This document shows positions 17,949 to 26,337 of a stretch of 64,000 nt of DNA, in pieces; position 1 is the stretch's first letter; each line of letters starts with the position of its first letter. Source of the DNA: Terriglobia bacterium. GTDB lineage: Bacteria; Acidobacteriota; Terriglobia; Terriglobales; Acidobacteriaceae. The stretch covers positions 60,507-124,506 of the forward strand of contig JAVUPY010000073.1 of assembly GCA_032252755.1 (NCBI GenBank), read 5' to 3'. The notes below the pieces were generated by a model. The model did not search any database and was not told the DNA's origin. It saw only the letters and a list, made by a program, of their open reading frames with translations. The position numbers and the translations under genes are program-made.

Positions 17949-18908
17949 CTAGGCCCGAGTCGCAACTGCGGCTGGTTGTGTACGGTACCATTCCACCGTA
18001 CGGCGCAACCCATCGCGGAAATCGATTTTGGGGACATATCCGAATGCTTCGCGAGCACGCGAGATTTCGGCGAGGGAATCCTTGATGTCGCCTTCGCGCA
18101 CAGGAGCGTAAATCGGAACGCCCTTATATCCGGTGAGATCGCAGAGCACGCGGAATGTGTCATTCAACGTGATACGGCTTCCGGTGGCGGCATTGAAGAC
18201 CCGCCCGGCCACCTTCTCTGCCGGCGCTATACAGGTTAACAGATTCGCCTCGACCACGTTATCGATGTACGTAAAATCGCGACTCTGTTCACCATCACCA
18301 AAGATGGTTGGTTGTTCGCCACGTAGCATCTGGGTGGTGAACTTGGCGAGTACGCCGGAATAGAAAGAAGTCGGGTCCTGGTAAGGTCCGAACACGTTGA
18401 AATAGCGAAGGGTTACGGTTTCCAGTCCATAGACACGCCAGAAGGATTGCAAATACAGCTCTCCGGAGAGCTTGGCAACGGCATAAGGAGAAATTGGACA
18501 GGGCAACATCTCCTCATGCTTGGGAAGAGTTGGGGTGTCGCCGTATGCGGACGAAGAGCCGGCATAAATGAGGCGCTTAACCTTGGAATCGCGGGCCGCG
18601 AGCAGTACGCTCAGGGTTCCAGTCAGGCAGGCCTGATGGGAACTGACGGGGTCTTTCACGGACCGCGGCACGGAAGGTAATGCGGCCTCGTGGAAAACGT
18701 AGTCCACCCCCGCGCAAATGCGGTTCATGAGCCCAGTGTCATTGATGTCGCCGGCGACGAGGTCCATGCCTTCGAGACCGACGAGATTGTCGCGTTTACC
18801 GGTGGAGAAATTGTCGATGCCGCGCACTTTTTCGCCGCGCGCGAGCAGGGCACGGGCCAGGTTCGAGCCGATGAATCCGGCCGCACCAGTGATGAGATAG
18901 AGCGCCAT
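17949..18908 (-). CDS. UDP-N-acetylglucosamine 4-epimerase-like SDR (WbpP type)
   Basis: 319 residues. Rossmann motif GAAGFIGSN, catalytic Ser in GSSSAYG and YAVAK (YxxxK). The segments HEAALPSVPRSVKDP and RYFNVFGPYQDP resemble WbpP/Gne-type 4-epimerases acting on UDP-GlcNAc or UDP-GlcNAcA. It lies 12 bases after the nucleotide-sugar dehydrogenase gene, which suggests a joint route to UDP-GalNAcA-type precursors for the polymer. Confidence 0.88.
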   Translation of the reverse strand: MALYLITGAAGFIGSNLARALLARGEKVRGIDNFSTGKRDNLVGLEGMDLVAGDINDTGLMNRICAGVDYVFHEAALPSVPRSVKDPVSSHQACLTGTLSVLLAARDSKVKRLIYAGSSSAYGDTPTLPKHEEMLPCPISPYAVAKLSGELYLQSFWRVYGLETVTLRYFNVFGPYQDPTSFYSGVLAKFTTQMLRGEQPTIFGDGEQSRDFTYIDNVVEANLLTCIAPAEKVAGRVFNAATGSRITLNDTFRVLCDLTGYKGVPIYAPVREGDIKDSLAEISRAREAFGYVPKIDFRDGLRRTVEWYRTQPAAVATRA

Positions 18909-18920
18909 TGCGGTCCCCTG

Positions 18921-20270
18921 TCAGCAGCGCACGAGATTTGCGGCTGCGATTCCCTTAGTTGCGTTGCGAGTATCGATGACGAGCTGAGACTCGCGCACGA
19001 TTCTCTTGTAGTCGTAATCGGAGTGGTCGGTGACGATGAGCACGCAATCGTACTGGCCAAGGTCGTCGAGCGGAGTGTTGGTCATCTGCAGGTCGTATTT
19101 GCGGCCCCTGCCTACGAACTTGAAGAACGGGTCGTTGTACCGGACCTCGGCGCCGGCCTTCTGCAATTGCTCGATGATGGTCAGAGAAGGCGATTCGCGG
19201 AGGTCGTCGATGTCCTTCTTGTAGGCCACGCCGAGCACTAGCACTTTGGCGCCGTTCAAGGCCTTCTTGCGTGCGTTCAGAGCATCGGCGACGGAGCTGA
19301 CGACGTGGTACGGCATGGCGGTATTGATTTCGCCTGCCAGTTCAATGAAGCGCGTGTGGAAGTCGAATTCCTTTGCTTTCCATGAGAGATAGAAGGGATC
19401 GACAGGGATGCAGTGCCCACCGAGACCGGGGCCGGGGTAGAAGGGATGGAATCCGAAAGGCTTCGTCTTGGCCGCCTCGATGACCTCCCAGATGTCGATA
19501 TTCATGCGGTGGCAGAGCAGCTTGAGTTCATTTACCAATGCAATGTTCACGCAGCGGTAAATGTTCTCCAGCAGCTTGGTCATTTCGGCCGTCGCGGGCG
19601 TGGAAACCGGTATTGTGCGCCTGAAAATGGTTCCGTAAAGCGCGGCGGCAAGCCGCGTCGCAGTTTCGCCGACGCCGCCAATAACCTTCGGTATGTCGTG
19701 ACGCTCGACCGTGTCGTTGCCGGGATCTTCGCGCTCGGGCGAGAAAGCAACAAAGAAACCATCTTCGTTTTCGCTGCGAGCCGTACGAAGGCCGCGTGGA
19801 TTGCCCTTCTCAAGCAGCGGAATGACAACTTCTTCTGTCGTGCCCGGATAGGTGGTGCTCTCGAGCACGATAAGTTGACCGCTGCGAACATGCGGAGCGA
19901 TGGCCTTCACGGTATCGACGATGTAGGTCATGTCCGGCTCGTGATACTCGTTCAGAGGCGTGGGGACGCAGATGATGATGGCGTCCATTTCCGCGATCCT
20001 GCGGTAGTCAGCAGTCGCGTTGAAGCCGCTCTTCTTCGCCTCCCGTATCTCCTCGCCGGGAATACGGACAATGTAGGTTCCTCCGGCAGTCAGGGTGTCG
20101 ACTTTCTTCTGGTCGATATCGAAGCCGGTCACGGCAAACTTCTGATTGCTGTAGAGCAGGGCCAGGGGAAGTCCGACATACCCCATGCCAATAATCCCAA
20201 TTTTTGCCGTACGGTTCGCTACTTTTTCGAGAAACAACGAGGTTTGGACAGACTGCGCTTTTGAGCTCAT
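18921..20270 (-). CDS. UDP-glucose/GlcNAc 6-dehydrogenase family enzyme (WbpA/Ugd-like)
   Basis: A 449-residue nucleotide-sugar dehydrogenase that oxidises the C6 alcohol of a UDP-sugar to a uronic acid with two NAD+. The NAD site is GIIGMGYVGLPLA, the catalytic Cys lies in PGLGGHCIPVDPFY, and a second Rossmann-like domain (VLVLGVAYKKDIDDLRESP) follows. The VDPFYLSWKAKE context resembles WbpA/WbpO (UDP-GlcNAc or UDP-GalNAc) more than Ugd. Supplies uronic acids that fit the downstream glucuronyl C5-epimerase. It opens the left three-gene minus-strand group. Confidence 0.93.
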   Translation of the reverse strand: MSSKAQSVQTSLFLEKVANRTAKIGIIGMGYVGLPLALLYSNQKFAVTGFDIDQKKVDTLTAGGTYIVRIPGEEIREAKKSGFNATADYRRIAEMDAIIICVPTPLNEYHEPDMTYIVDTVKAIAPHVRSGQLIVLESTTYPGTTEEVVIPLLEKGNPRGLRTARSENEDGFFVAFSPEREDPGNDTVERHDIPKVIGGVGETATRLAAALYGTIFRRTIPVSTPATAEMTKLLENIYRCVNIALVNELKLLCHRMNIDIWEVIEAAKTKPFGFHPFYPGPGLGGHCIPVDPFYLSWKAKEFDFHTRFIELAGEINTAMPYHVVSSVADALNARKKALNGAKVLVLGVAYKKDIDDLRESPSLTIIEQLQKAGAEVRYNDPFFKFVGRGRKYDLQMTNTPLDDLGQYDCVLIVTDHSDYDYKRIVRESQLVIDTRNATKGIAAANLVRC

Positions 20271-20466
20271 GTTTGCGGCAACTCCAAATATAAGAAAGGG
20301 GGAACAAGTATTGTAGCGTGAGCTGCCCGAGTTTTGGACTGAACCCGGGCGTGGAACTTGCTATTTGGCTCACCAAAGTAACAATACTACGGTGACTGCC
20401 CGAGATTCGCGCCATCATGGTCCAGGAATACCTTGTTCAGGGGCTCAAGAGACACAAGGAAGCGTT

Positions 20467-20658
20467 ATGGAAGAACCGGTTGCCCAGAAAGCGCAGATTG
20501 ATATTGAGCCCGAGATTCACCGCAGGCGAAGGAGAACGAAACATCATCACTTACATCTTCATCGAGCGCAGCGCCGGCTATTAGGACAGGCGGCGGTCTT
20601 CGCGGCATTCGTGCTGCTGATGCTCATCGTGTGGTACTGGATTGTAGTAAAAAGGTAA
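20467..20658 (+). CDS. Small single-span membrane protein with His/Arg-rich N-terminal half
   Basis: 63 residues. ATG 20467 is chosen because AAGGA lies 6 bases upstream; a longer frame starting at 20365 has no ribosome site. An acidic start (MEEPVAQKAQIDIEPEIH) is followed by HRRRRRTKHHHLHLH, then one transmembrane helix (about 41-60, VFAAFVLLMLIVWYWIVV) ending KR. By charge, the basic stretch should be cytoplasmic. It sits on the plus strand between two minus-strand exopolysaccharide groups. No known family recognised; the His cluster could bind metal or acidic polymer. Confidence 0.65.
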   Translation: MEEPVAQKAQIDIEPEIHRRRRRTKHHHLHLHRAQRRLLGQAAVFAAFVLLMLIVWYWIVVKR

Positions 20659-20669
20659 TCGTGAAATTG

Positions 20670-21707
20670 CTACGCACGCATTTTGGGGGCCGCGCTCTGC
20701 GCCGCAATCTCTTCAACACCCCTGACTCCCTTTGCAGGGAAATTCGGTGTTCCCCCGATAAGATGTGTTATGGCCGTAAAAGCGTATAAAAACGGTCCGG
20801 CGAACAGGGCGAAATAGACCTTCAGGCGCGACTTCGCCATTCCTTCCAAAAGGTGAACTGGTCTCTGCCGCCATGACTGAGGTGTTCTTCGGATTGCGCC
20901 CCAGAGGTATCGACAGAGATCTCCGAAATGCCGGGAATGCTCCAGAGCCAACAGCGCGACCATAGCGGTAGAAATTGCGATAGAACGGATGGGAGCGTCA
21001 GAGTTGTTGCTGTCATGAAACGGATGCCGAACAAGCGATCGTGAGCATGTGCCTATCCGACATCCGGCGTCGACAGCCCGAAAAACGAAGAGGTTTTCCT
21101 CGCTGGCATGCATCAGTGCTCCGCGTCCGAGGCGCTCGTCAAAGCCGCCGATCTGTTCCATGCAGTCGCGGCGAACAATGAAATTGCCCCCAAGACCGAC
21201 GCCGCCAAAAACAGTCATACCGAACCAATCCTTGGTTTTTCGATCAACGAGATGATCGCCGGGATCGAATTCGTGGGTTGCGGCTGATGTGCACGCTGGA
21301 TCGGAGTGAAAGATGACTTTCCCGGTAACGATGTCGATCCGTTCATCTTCAAATAGCGAAACCGCGTTGCGGATCCAATCCGGGTCGCAGACAGCGTCGT
21401 CATCAATGAAAGCGAGCAGGTCGCTAAAGCAGCTTCGTACTCCGAGGTTGCGGGCCGCACTCAAGCCGCGGTAAGTACAGAGACGATACGACGCTCCGTA
21501 CTCCCGCGCGATTTGCTCGGCGTCTCCTGGGGCGGCATCGTTCTCAACCACGAGGATGCTCAGCCGGGAGTAATTCAGACGGCAGAGGGATTCAAGGCAT
21601 CGGCGTAGCTCGACAGGGCGTTGCCGAGTACAGACGACAACAGTACATGATGGAAGCTCGACGGACCTTCTCGTTGGAGACGGATTCGGTGTCTTCGAAC
21701 TGATAAT
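20670..21707 (-). CDS. Family 2 glycosyltransferase without a canonical start codon
   Basis: A GT-A fold transferase adding a sugar to the lipid-linked repeat unit. Conserved parts are the N-terminal CTVVVCTRQRPVELRRC strand-helix, the nucleotide-Mg motif AFIDDDAVCDPDW and GGNFIVRRDCMEQIGGFDER, with a C-terminal hydrophobic segment. The first ATG/GTG/TTG in frame (21551) would cut off the first 50 conserved residues. The conserved frame is open only back to the codon after the TAG (21714-21716) of the upstream gene, and the two are in the same frame. No ATG, GTG, TTG or CTG occurs in the first 45 codons. ATT (21707) or ATC behind AGGGG may be used. The 5' coordinate is therefore tentative. 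Confidence 0.75.
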   Translation of the reverse strand: MISSKTPNPSPTRRSVELPSCTVVVCTRQRPVELRRCLESLCRLNYSRLSILVVENDAAPGDAEQIAREYGASYRLCTYRGLSAARNLGVRSCFSDLLAFIDDDAVCDPDWIRNAVSLFEDERIDIVTGKVIFHSDPACTSAATHEFDPGDHLVDRKTKDWFGMTVFGGVGLGGNFIVRRDCMEQIGGFDERLGRGALMHASEENLFVFRAVDAGCRIGTCSRSLVRHPFHDSNNSDAPIRSIAISTAMVALLALEHSRHFGDLCRYLWGAIRRTPQSWRQRPVHLLEGMAKSRLKVYFALFAGPFLYAFTAITHLIGGTPNFPAKGVRGVEEIAAQSAAPKMRA

Positions 21708-21713
21708 GATCCC

Positions 21714-23651
21714 CTATACCGCCGATGCCTCTGCCGATGTGAGAACTCCCTCGGTTCCACGCCACTCGATCGGAAGTTCCTTAAGTGCGGCCAGCACGTC
21801 ATCGTCCGCTCCGCACAGTGCGATTTTCTCCAGATCGCTGACCCTCGCCGTTAAGTCCGGGGGTGGATCTGCTGCCAGGACACGATGGACGCGATCGAAT
21901 CTTGTCCGGCTGACGTTTGCGTCCTCAAGCCACAACTGTTCGTGCAGTTTCTCGCCCTGGCGGATCCCGGTGATCTTGATCTCGATGTCGCGACCCGGTC
22001 GCAGGCCCGCCGATTCGACCAACTTGCGCGCCAAATCCATGATCCTGACGGGATCACCCATATCAAGCATGTAGAGTTCGCCGCTTGTTGCCAGAGTGGC
22101 AGCCTGTAATACAAGTTGTACGGCTTCCGGTATGGTCATGAAGTAACGGGTCATCAATTCGTGGGTGATCGTAACCGGTCCACCTTCGGCGATCTGGCGA
22201 AGGAAGATCGGGATAACACTGCCGCGGCTGCCGACCACATTTCCGAAACGAACACACGCGAACTTGGTTCTGCAATGGGTCTCGTTTGCACGATTCTGGA
22301 CGAGAATCTCGGCGAGGCGTTTCGTAGCCCCCATGATGCTCGATGGTCGCACTGCCTTGTCCGTCGAGATCATCAAAAAGCGATCTACTTCAAATTCAAG
22401 AGATAAGTCCGCAAGTTCGCGCGTGCCAATTACGTTGTTCAGTACCGCCTGGCTGCGGTTCACTTCCATGACGGGAACGTGCTTAAAGGCGGCGGCGTGC
22501 AAGACCGCATCGGGGAGATAAGCTCCAAAGATGCGGCGCATCTGTTCGCGATTGCGAATGTCCCCAACAATTTGTACCAACTCCGGCGCGGTTTCCAATG
22601 CTCGGAGCTTCTGGTGGATTTCGAAAATCGAGTTCTCGTCGTGATCGAGCAGAAGGATCCGGCGAACGGGCAATTTCGCAACCTGCCGGGAAATTTCAGA
22701 CCCGATGGATCCCCCAGCGCCGGTGATCAAAACCGTCCGATTGCGGAAGGCCTCTATGACTTCAGGACGCTGGGTGGTGGCGGCCTGCGGCTTGGCAAGC
22801 ACTAGGTCCGGCCGTGGTCGTGCCGCGATTCTTACATCGCCACGCATGACATTCGAGGCAGAAGGCAGCAGCCGAATTTCAGCGCCAAATTCCGACGCCA
22901 CGGACATGCACTCGCTGAGTTCTTCCATGCTGGCGTCGGCGACGAGTATCAATGAGGCATTGTGCTGTACCAGGGCTGCGGCGAGATCCGAAGGGGACCC
23001 GAGAACGGGGAATCCTTGGATGAGCTTGCCCTTCATATCGGGAGTCAGAGTGAGTAGACCGATGACGTGAATCTCTGCGTGCTGAGCCACCTGGTAGAGG
23101 GCAGCGGGCAGAGCATCTTCAGGGCCAAGCACGATTGCGGCGTGGCGCCCTTCTTTGCGCCGGGCATTCTCGTATGTAAGTCGCCGCAAACCTCGGGCGG
23201 CTCCGGCAAGGAAGAGGAAGGAGAAGTACTCGATTCCGATGACCCCGATTGGCGGTCTCAGGCGGTCGGAAATTGGCAGAAGCCGGAGTGCAAGGAGAAT
23301 CAGCGAAGGCGGGATCGAGGCTAGAGCGATCAGTTGCGCATCACGAAAACTGAAGTATCGCCAAATAATTTCATAACCGCGAGCGAGCAGGATGGATGCC
23401 ATGCGCGCGACGGGAAATGTCATCGCCAGAATCCACATGCCTTGGCGATAGCTGTGCGGGATGCCGGTATCGAATCGCAACCTGTAGGCGATGACTAGTG
23501 AAATCGCGGAAGAGACCAGGTCTATGGCAAACTGCGCCTCGCGACGGTAGAACTCGGAAGGAAGGCCCGCAAGGAAGTGGGAGAGCCGGCGCAGTCCGAC
23601 TTGCGAAGCGGATTCTCTTGAGCCATGAGTCGAAATGTTAGTGCTTCTCAT
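21714..23651 (-). CDS. CapD/WbpM-type membrane nucleotide-sugar 4,6-dehydratase
   Basis: A 645-residue protein with about four N-terminal transmembrane helices (residues 35-135), a Rossmann-like CoA-binding segment and a C-terminal SDR dehydratase. The SDR part has GAGGSIGSE for NAD(P) and the ISTDKAVRPSSIMGATKR active-site block. The family converts UDP-GlcNAc to 4-keto-6-deoxy sugars (precursors of QuiNAc, FucNAc or bacillosamine). It is full length for WbpM/PglF. It ends with a TAG directly in frame with the following glycosyltransferase. Confidence 0.93.
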   Translation of the reverse strand: MRSTNISTHGSRESASQVGLRRLSHFLAGLPSEFYRREAQFAIDLVSSAISLVIAYRLRFDTGIPHSYRQGMWILAMTFPVARMASILLARGYEIIWRYFSFRDAQLIALASIPPSLILLALRLLPISDRLRPPIGVIGIEYFSFLFLAGAARGLRRLTYENARRKEGRHAAIVLGPEDALPAALYQVAQHAEIHVIGLLTLTPDMKGKLIQGFPVLGSPSDLAAALVQHNASLILVADASMEELSECMSVASEFGAEIRLLPSASNVMRGDVRIAARPRPDLVLAKPQAATTQRPEVIEAFRNRTVLITGAGGSIGSEISRQVAKLPVRRILLLDHDENSIFEIHQKLRALETAPELVQIVGDIRNREQMRRIFGAYLPDAVLHAAAFKHVPVMEVNRSQAVLNNVIGTRELADLSLEFEVDRFLMISTDKAVRPSSIMGATKRLAEILVQNRANETHCRTKFACVRFGNVVGSRGSVIPIFLRQIAEGGPVTITHELMTRYFMTIPEAVQLVLQAATLATSGELYMLDMGDPVRIMDLARKLVESAGLRPGRDIEIKITGIRQGEKLHEQLWLEDANVSRTRFDRVHRVLAADPPPDLTARVSDLEKIALCGADDDVLAALKELPIEWRGTEGVLTSAEASAV

Positions 23652-23731
23652 TCGTTATCTGAATGAAGCGGTGGTCAGAAACGGCTCTGGTTCTCTTTGA
23701 AGAATTCTACAGCACAACTGCCGAACAAAAA

Positions 23732-25075
23732 TTAAACGTCGATTACTGAAACGGTACCGTTGTTATCTATCCTGCGAACTACTTGAGCGTCTTCTTCTGA
23801 TGTACTTCCTGCGACTGCGCACAGGACGTAGAACAGAAGCGCGTTCGCGGGTATTTGCAGGTTGAAGTCGAAAAGGCTGTGCACGGCAATTCCGGTTACG
23901 CCTATCAGCGAGGCTCCCACTGCCACTGAGTTCCAGGATCCGAACAGGGAGCGGCTGATCTTGCGAAACCCGCGTACATAAACAAGTACGAGCAGGCCGA
24001 CCCCCGCTGCGAAACCAAGAACCCCGGTTTCAACCAGCAGTTGCACAAAATCGTTATGAGCTTCGTTAACAAATAGGTCGGTGGCGAAGGTTCGGAATTT
24101 GGGGTAAACGATCGGAAATGTTCCGAGCCCCCAGCCCGTAACAGGATGTTGCTCGAACATCCGGATACTGTCTTTGGCGATTTGTACTCGTCCGGCATCG
24201 CTGCCGACCTGGCCGAGACGGCCGAGCAACTGGTCGGATCCGAGCCAGATTCCAAAAGCGGCGGTCACGATGAAGAGCAGCGTCATCGAAAAAACCAATC
24301 CGACCTTTCGGGATCGCCACAACAACATGACGCCGACCAGAACGCTCTGCAGGACCACACAAACGAATCCGCCGCGCGAAGCGCAAAGGAATACCGTTGC
24401 GATCATCAGCAGGGCCGCAAAACCCATCATCACGCGTTTGCCGAGCGATGGACCGGGTTTGAAACTGCCGAGGACCGCGAATGGGAACAGGAGTTCCATC
24501 ACGCCGGCATAGTGGTTTCGGTTCACATATGGTCCGAAGATTGGTCCACCCTGCCGGGGGGTGCGCACCCAATACAGTTTTCCAGGAGACGTGAACTCCT
24601 GAACAGAACCAAGGAATGCGAGCCCAAAACCGAGGACGGCCAATGTGAGGCAGAGAAGGCGCGCTTCACGTTCGTTGCGAAACAGATCGGTGGAGATGAG
24701 GAATATCAGACCATAGGCGACGTAGTTCAGAAACTGTGTGACGGTTTCGTGGTGATAGGCGGTTCCACCCAGCAAGATCTGACCGATGACGATGCAGGCG
24801 AACAGGAACGGCGGCAAATGGATGGCCTGCAACTCTATACTGCCTCCCGGGGAGGCGACATTCGCGAGAATCCAAAGAATAAATGCGGCGGCCGCTCCGA
24901 AATGCAGAATGAACATCGACCAAGGCTCGACGGCACCGAACGCCAGCGGCCCAAACACGAGAATCGCGACGGTCAGGTAACAGCAAGCCGAGCGCAGCAC
25001 TTGGGCGAGAGTTCCTTGTTCCGTCTCCCCGACGGGAGACAGGTGAGGGCGGTGATGTACTGCGGAACTCATCAC
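23732..25075 (-). CDS. O-antigen ligase/polymerase family protein (Wzy-type), copy 1
   Basis: A 447-residue polytopic membrane protein with about 11 hydrophobic segments and a large periplasmic loop. The loop carries the Wzy_C features AKDSIRMFEQHPVTGWGLGT and NEAHNDFVQLLVETGVLG. It would polymerise the undecaprenyl-linked repeat units in the periplasm. Its start overlaps the end of the TPR gene by 4 bases, so the two are translationally coupled. A second, unrelated-looking Wzy lies on the plus arm at 31470. Confidence 0.88.
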   Translation of the reverse strand: MMSSAVHHRPHLSPVGETEQGTLAQVLRSACCYLTVAILVFGPLAFGAVEPWSMFILHFGAAAAFILWILANVASPGGSIELQAIHLPPFLFACIVIGQILLGGTAYHHETVTQFLNYVAYGLIFLISTDLFRNEREARLLCLTLAVLGFGLAFLGSVQEFTSPGKLYWVRTPRQGGPIFGPYVNRNHYAGVMELLFPFAVLGSFKPGPSLGKRVMMGFAALLMIATVFLCASRGGFVCVVLQSVLVGVMLLWRSRKVGLVFSMTLLFIVTAAFGIWLGSDQLLGRLGQVGSDAGRVQIAKDSIRMFEQHPVTGWGLGTFPIVYPKFRTFATDLFVNEAHNDFVQLLVETGVLGFAAGVGLLVLVYVRGFRKISRSLFGSWNSVAVGASLIGVTGIAVHSLFDFNLQIPANALLFYVLCAVAGSTSEEDAQVVRRIDNNGTVSVIDV

Positions 25076-26322
25076 TCGGTCACCTTCTCCAAGTGGAGGT
25101 CGTCAATGAGGGCATTGCCGCGGACCAGTGTCCCTCCGGAACGTCCCATCAGGAAGACACATAACCTGGTGTTGGGGGCGGTCACGAAGTCGGCGGAGAA
25201 CTCCTTCCATTGGCGGTCGTCGACGCTGTCGGAGGTTTCAAGGAGGCGCTTCTGATTTGCCACGTCCACGAGGATGAATTGCAGGCCGTTAGCGGTCTGT
25301 AGGGCGGATTTCATATAGCCGCGAAAGCGATAGCGGGTGTTGGGTTCCAGGACGAGGTACTGGTGCATCCCGATATCCGATGTTCGTTCGCCGAGGAAGG
25401 TCACCAACAGGGAGCGTCGGCCGTCGTGCGCGTCGGATGTTTCTGTTCTGAGATCGACCTCCCGCGATGAAAGGAACTCCCAATCAAAGCCGCCGTTGAG
25501 AATGTCATATTCAAAACTGGAGTTGTGGATAAGGTTTCCTGGCTGGTTCAAGCGATTGATCTCGGTGAACCGTTTGCCCAAGTCGTTCCAGAACTGCAAG
25601 GCCGTTTTGGCGTCGCCCGACTGGGTGAGTTCATGCAGGAAATAGAGCGTCAGCTTGGGATCGAATTGCTGGTGCAGTCCCATGAGCAGAGGCCAGACGG
25701 CTTTAGCCTCATTGACCTTGCCCTCCTGCGACAGCATCGTGATGAAGGTGAGGTAAATCTTTGGATCTGGCGGAAGGCCCGCCTCTACTGCTTTGGGTGC
25801 CGAAGGTTCGAGGCGATGAACCAGTCGAAGGCCTTGTAGCAGCATTGACGAATCGTTCGCCAGGACGAAGCGGATTTCCCGCAGGGCAGGATCGATTTGC
25901 CCGTTCGTGATAAACAGGTTCGCCGCCTCCCACGCCACGGAAGGCGTTGTCGGGTCGGCCTCAATGGCCCGTTGAGTCGCTTCTAGAGAGGCTGGTTCGT
26001 CGCCGAGAATCAATTGCGCCTGTGCGATTCCCAGCCAATCGGATGAGGAGTATGGGTTCTGGGCGGAGGCAATCCGGTAATTGTGGAGCGCGGCGGGAGC
26101 ATCCTGGTCTACGTACAAAAGATACCGCGCAAGACGCTCGCGATAAGCAGCGTCATTCGGTTGCATGGCGATGGCTCGCTCCAGAGACGCGCGGTCATCC
26201 TTCTCGGCAACACGAGCTGCCCGGTAACGTCCACCTGCAATGATGCAGTAAGGAGCGAGAAGCACAACGGTGACCGTCACGACCAGGAACTTCGCGGGCC
26301 TCGATTGCAAGCGAATGCGCAT
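25072..26322 (-). CDS. Membrane-anchored TPR protein with C-terminal carbohydrate-binding-like domain
   Basis: 416 residues. A basic start and one transmembrane helix (about 12-30) anchor it, leaving the rest in the periplasm. Residues about 40-250 form TPR-like helical repeats (for example AAYRERLARYLLYVDQDAPA). Residues about 270-412 look like a beta-sandwich carbohydrate-binding module (NLIHNSSFEYDILNGGFDWE, VLEPNTRYRFRGYMKS, GNALIDDLHLEK). Lying between the Wzz/BY-kinase and Wzy, it may assist polymer handling, by analogy with TPR scaffolds of other secretion pathways. Confidence 0.75.
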   Translation of the reverse strand: MRIRLQSRPAKFLVVTVTVVLLAPYCIIAGGRYRAARVAEKDDRASLERAIAMQPNDAAYRERLARYLLYVDQDAPAALHNYRIASAQNPYSSSDWLGIAQAQLILGDEPASLEATQRAIEADPTTPSVAWEAANLFITNGQIDPALREIRFVLANDSSMLLQGLRLVHRLEPSAPKAVEAGLPPDPKIYLTFITMLSQEGKVNEAKAVWPLLMGLHQQFDPKLTLYFLHELTQSGDAKTALQFWNDLGKRFTEINRLNQPGNLIHNSSFEYDILNGGFDWEFLSSREVDLRTETSDAHDGRRSLLVTFLGERTSDIGMHQYLVLEPNTRYRFRGYMKSALQTANGLQFILVDVANQKRLLETSDSVDDRQWKEFSADFVTAPNTRLCVFLMGRSGGTLVRGNALIDDLHLEKVTE

Positions 26323-26337
26323 CGGTTCAACTGCCGC

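Noticed and set aside
24146..25255. Plus-strand frame of 369 codons opposite the Wzy gene
   Set aside because: Polar, Gln/Glu/Arg-rich product typical of the antisense of a membrane protein; no start signal.
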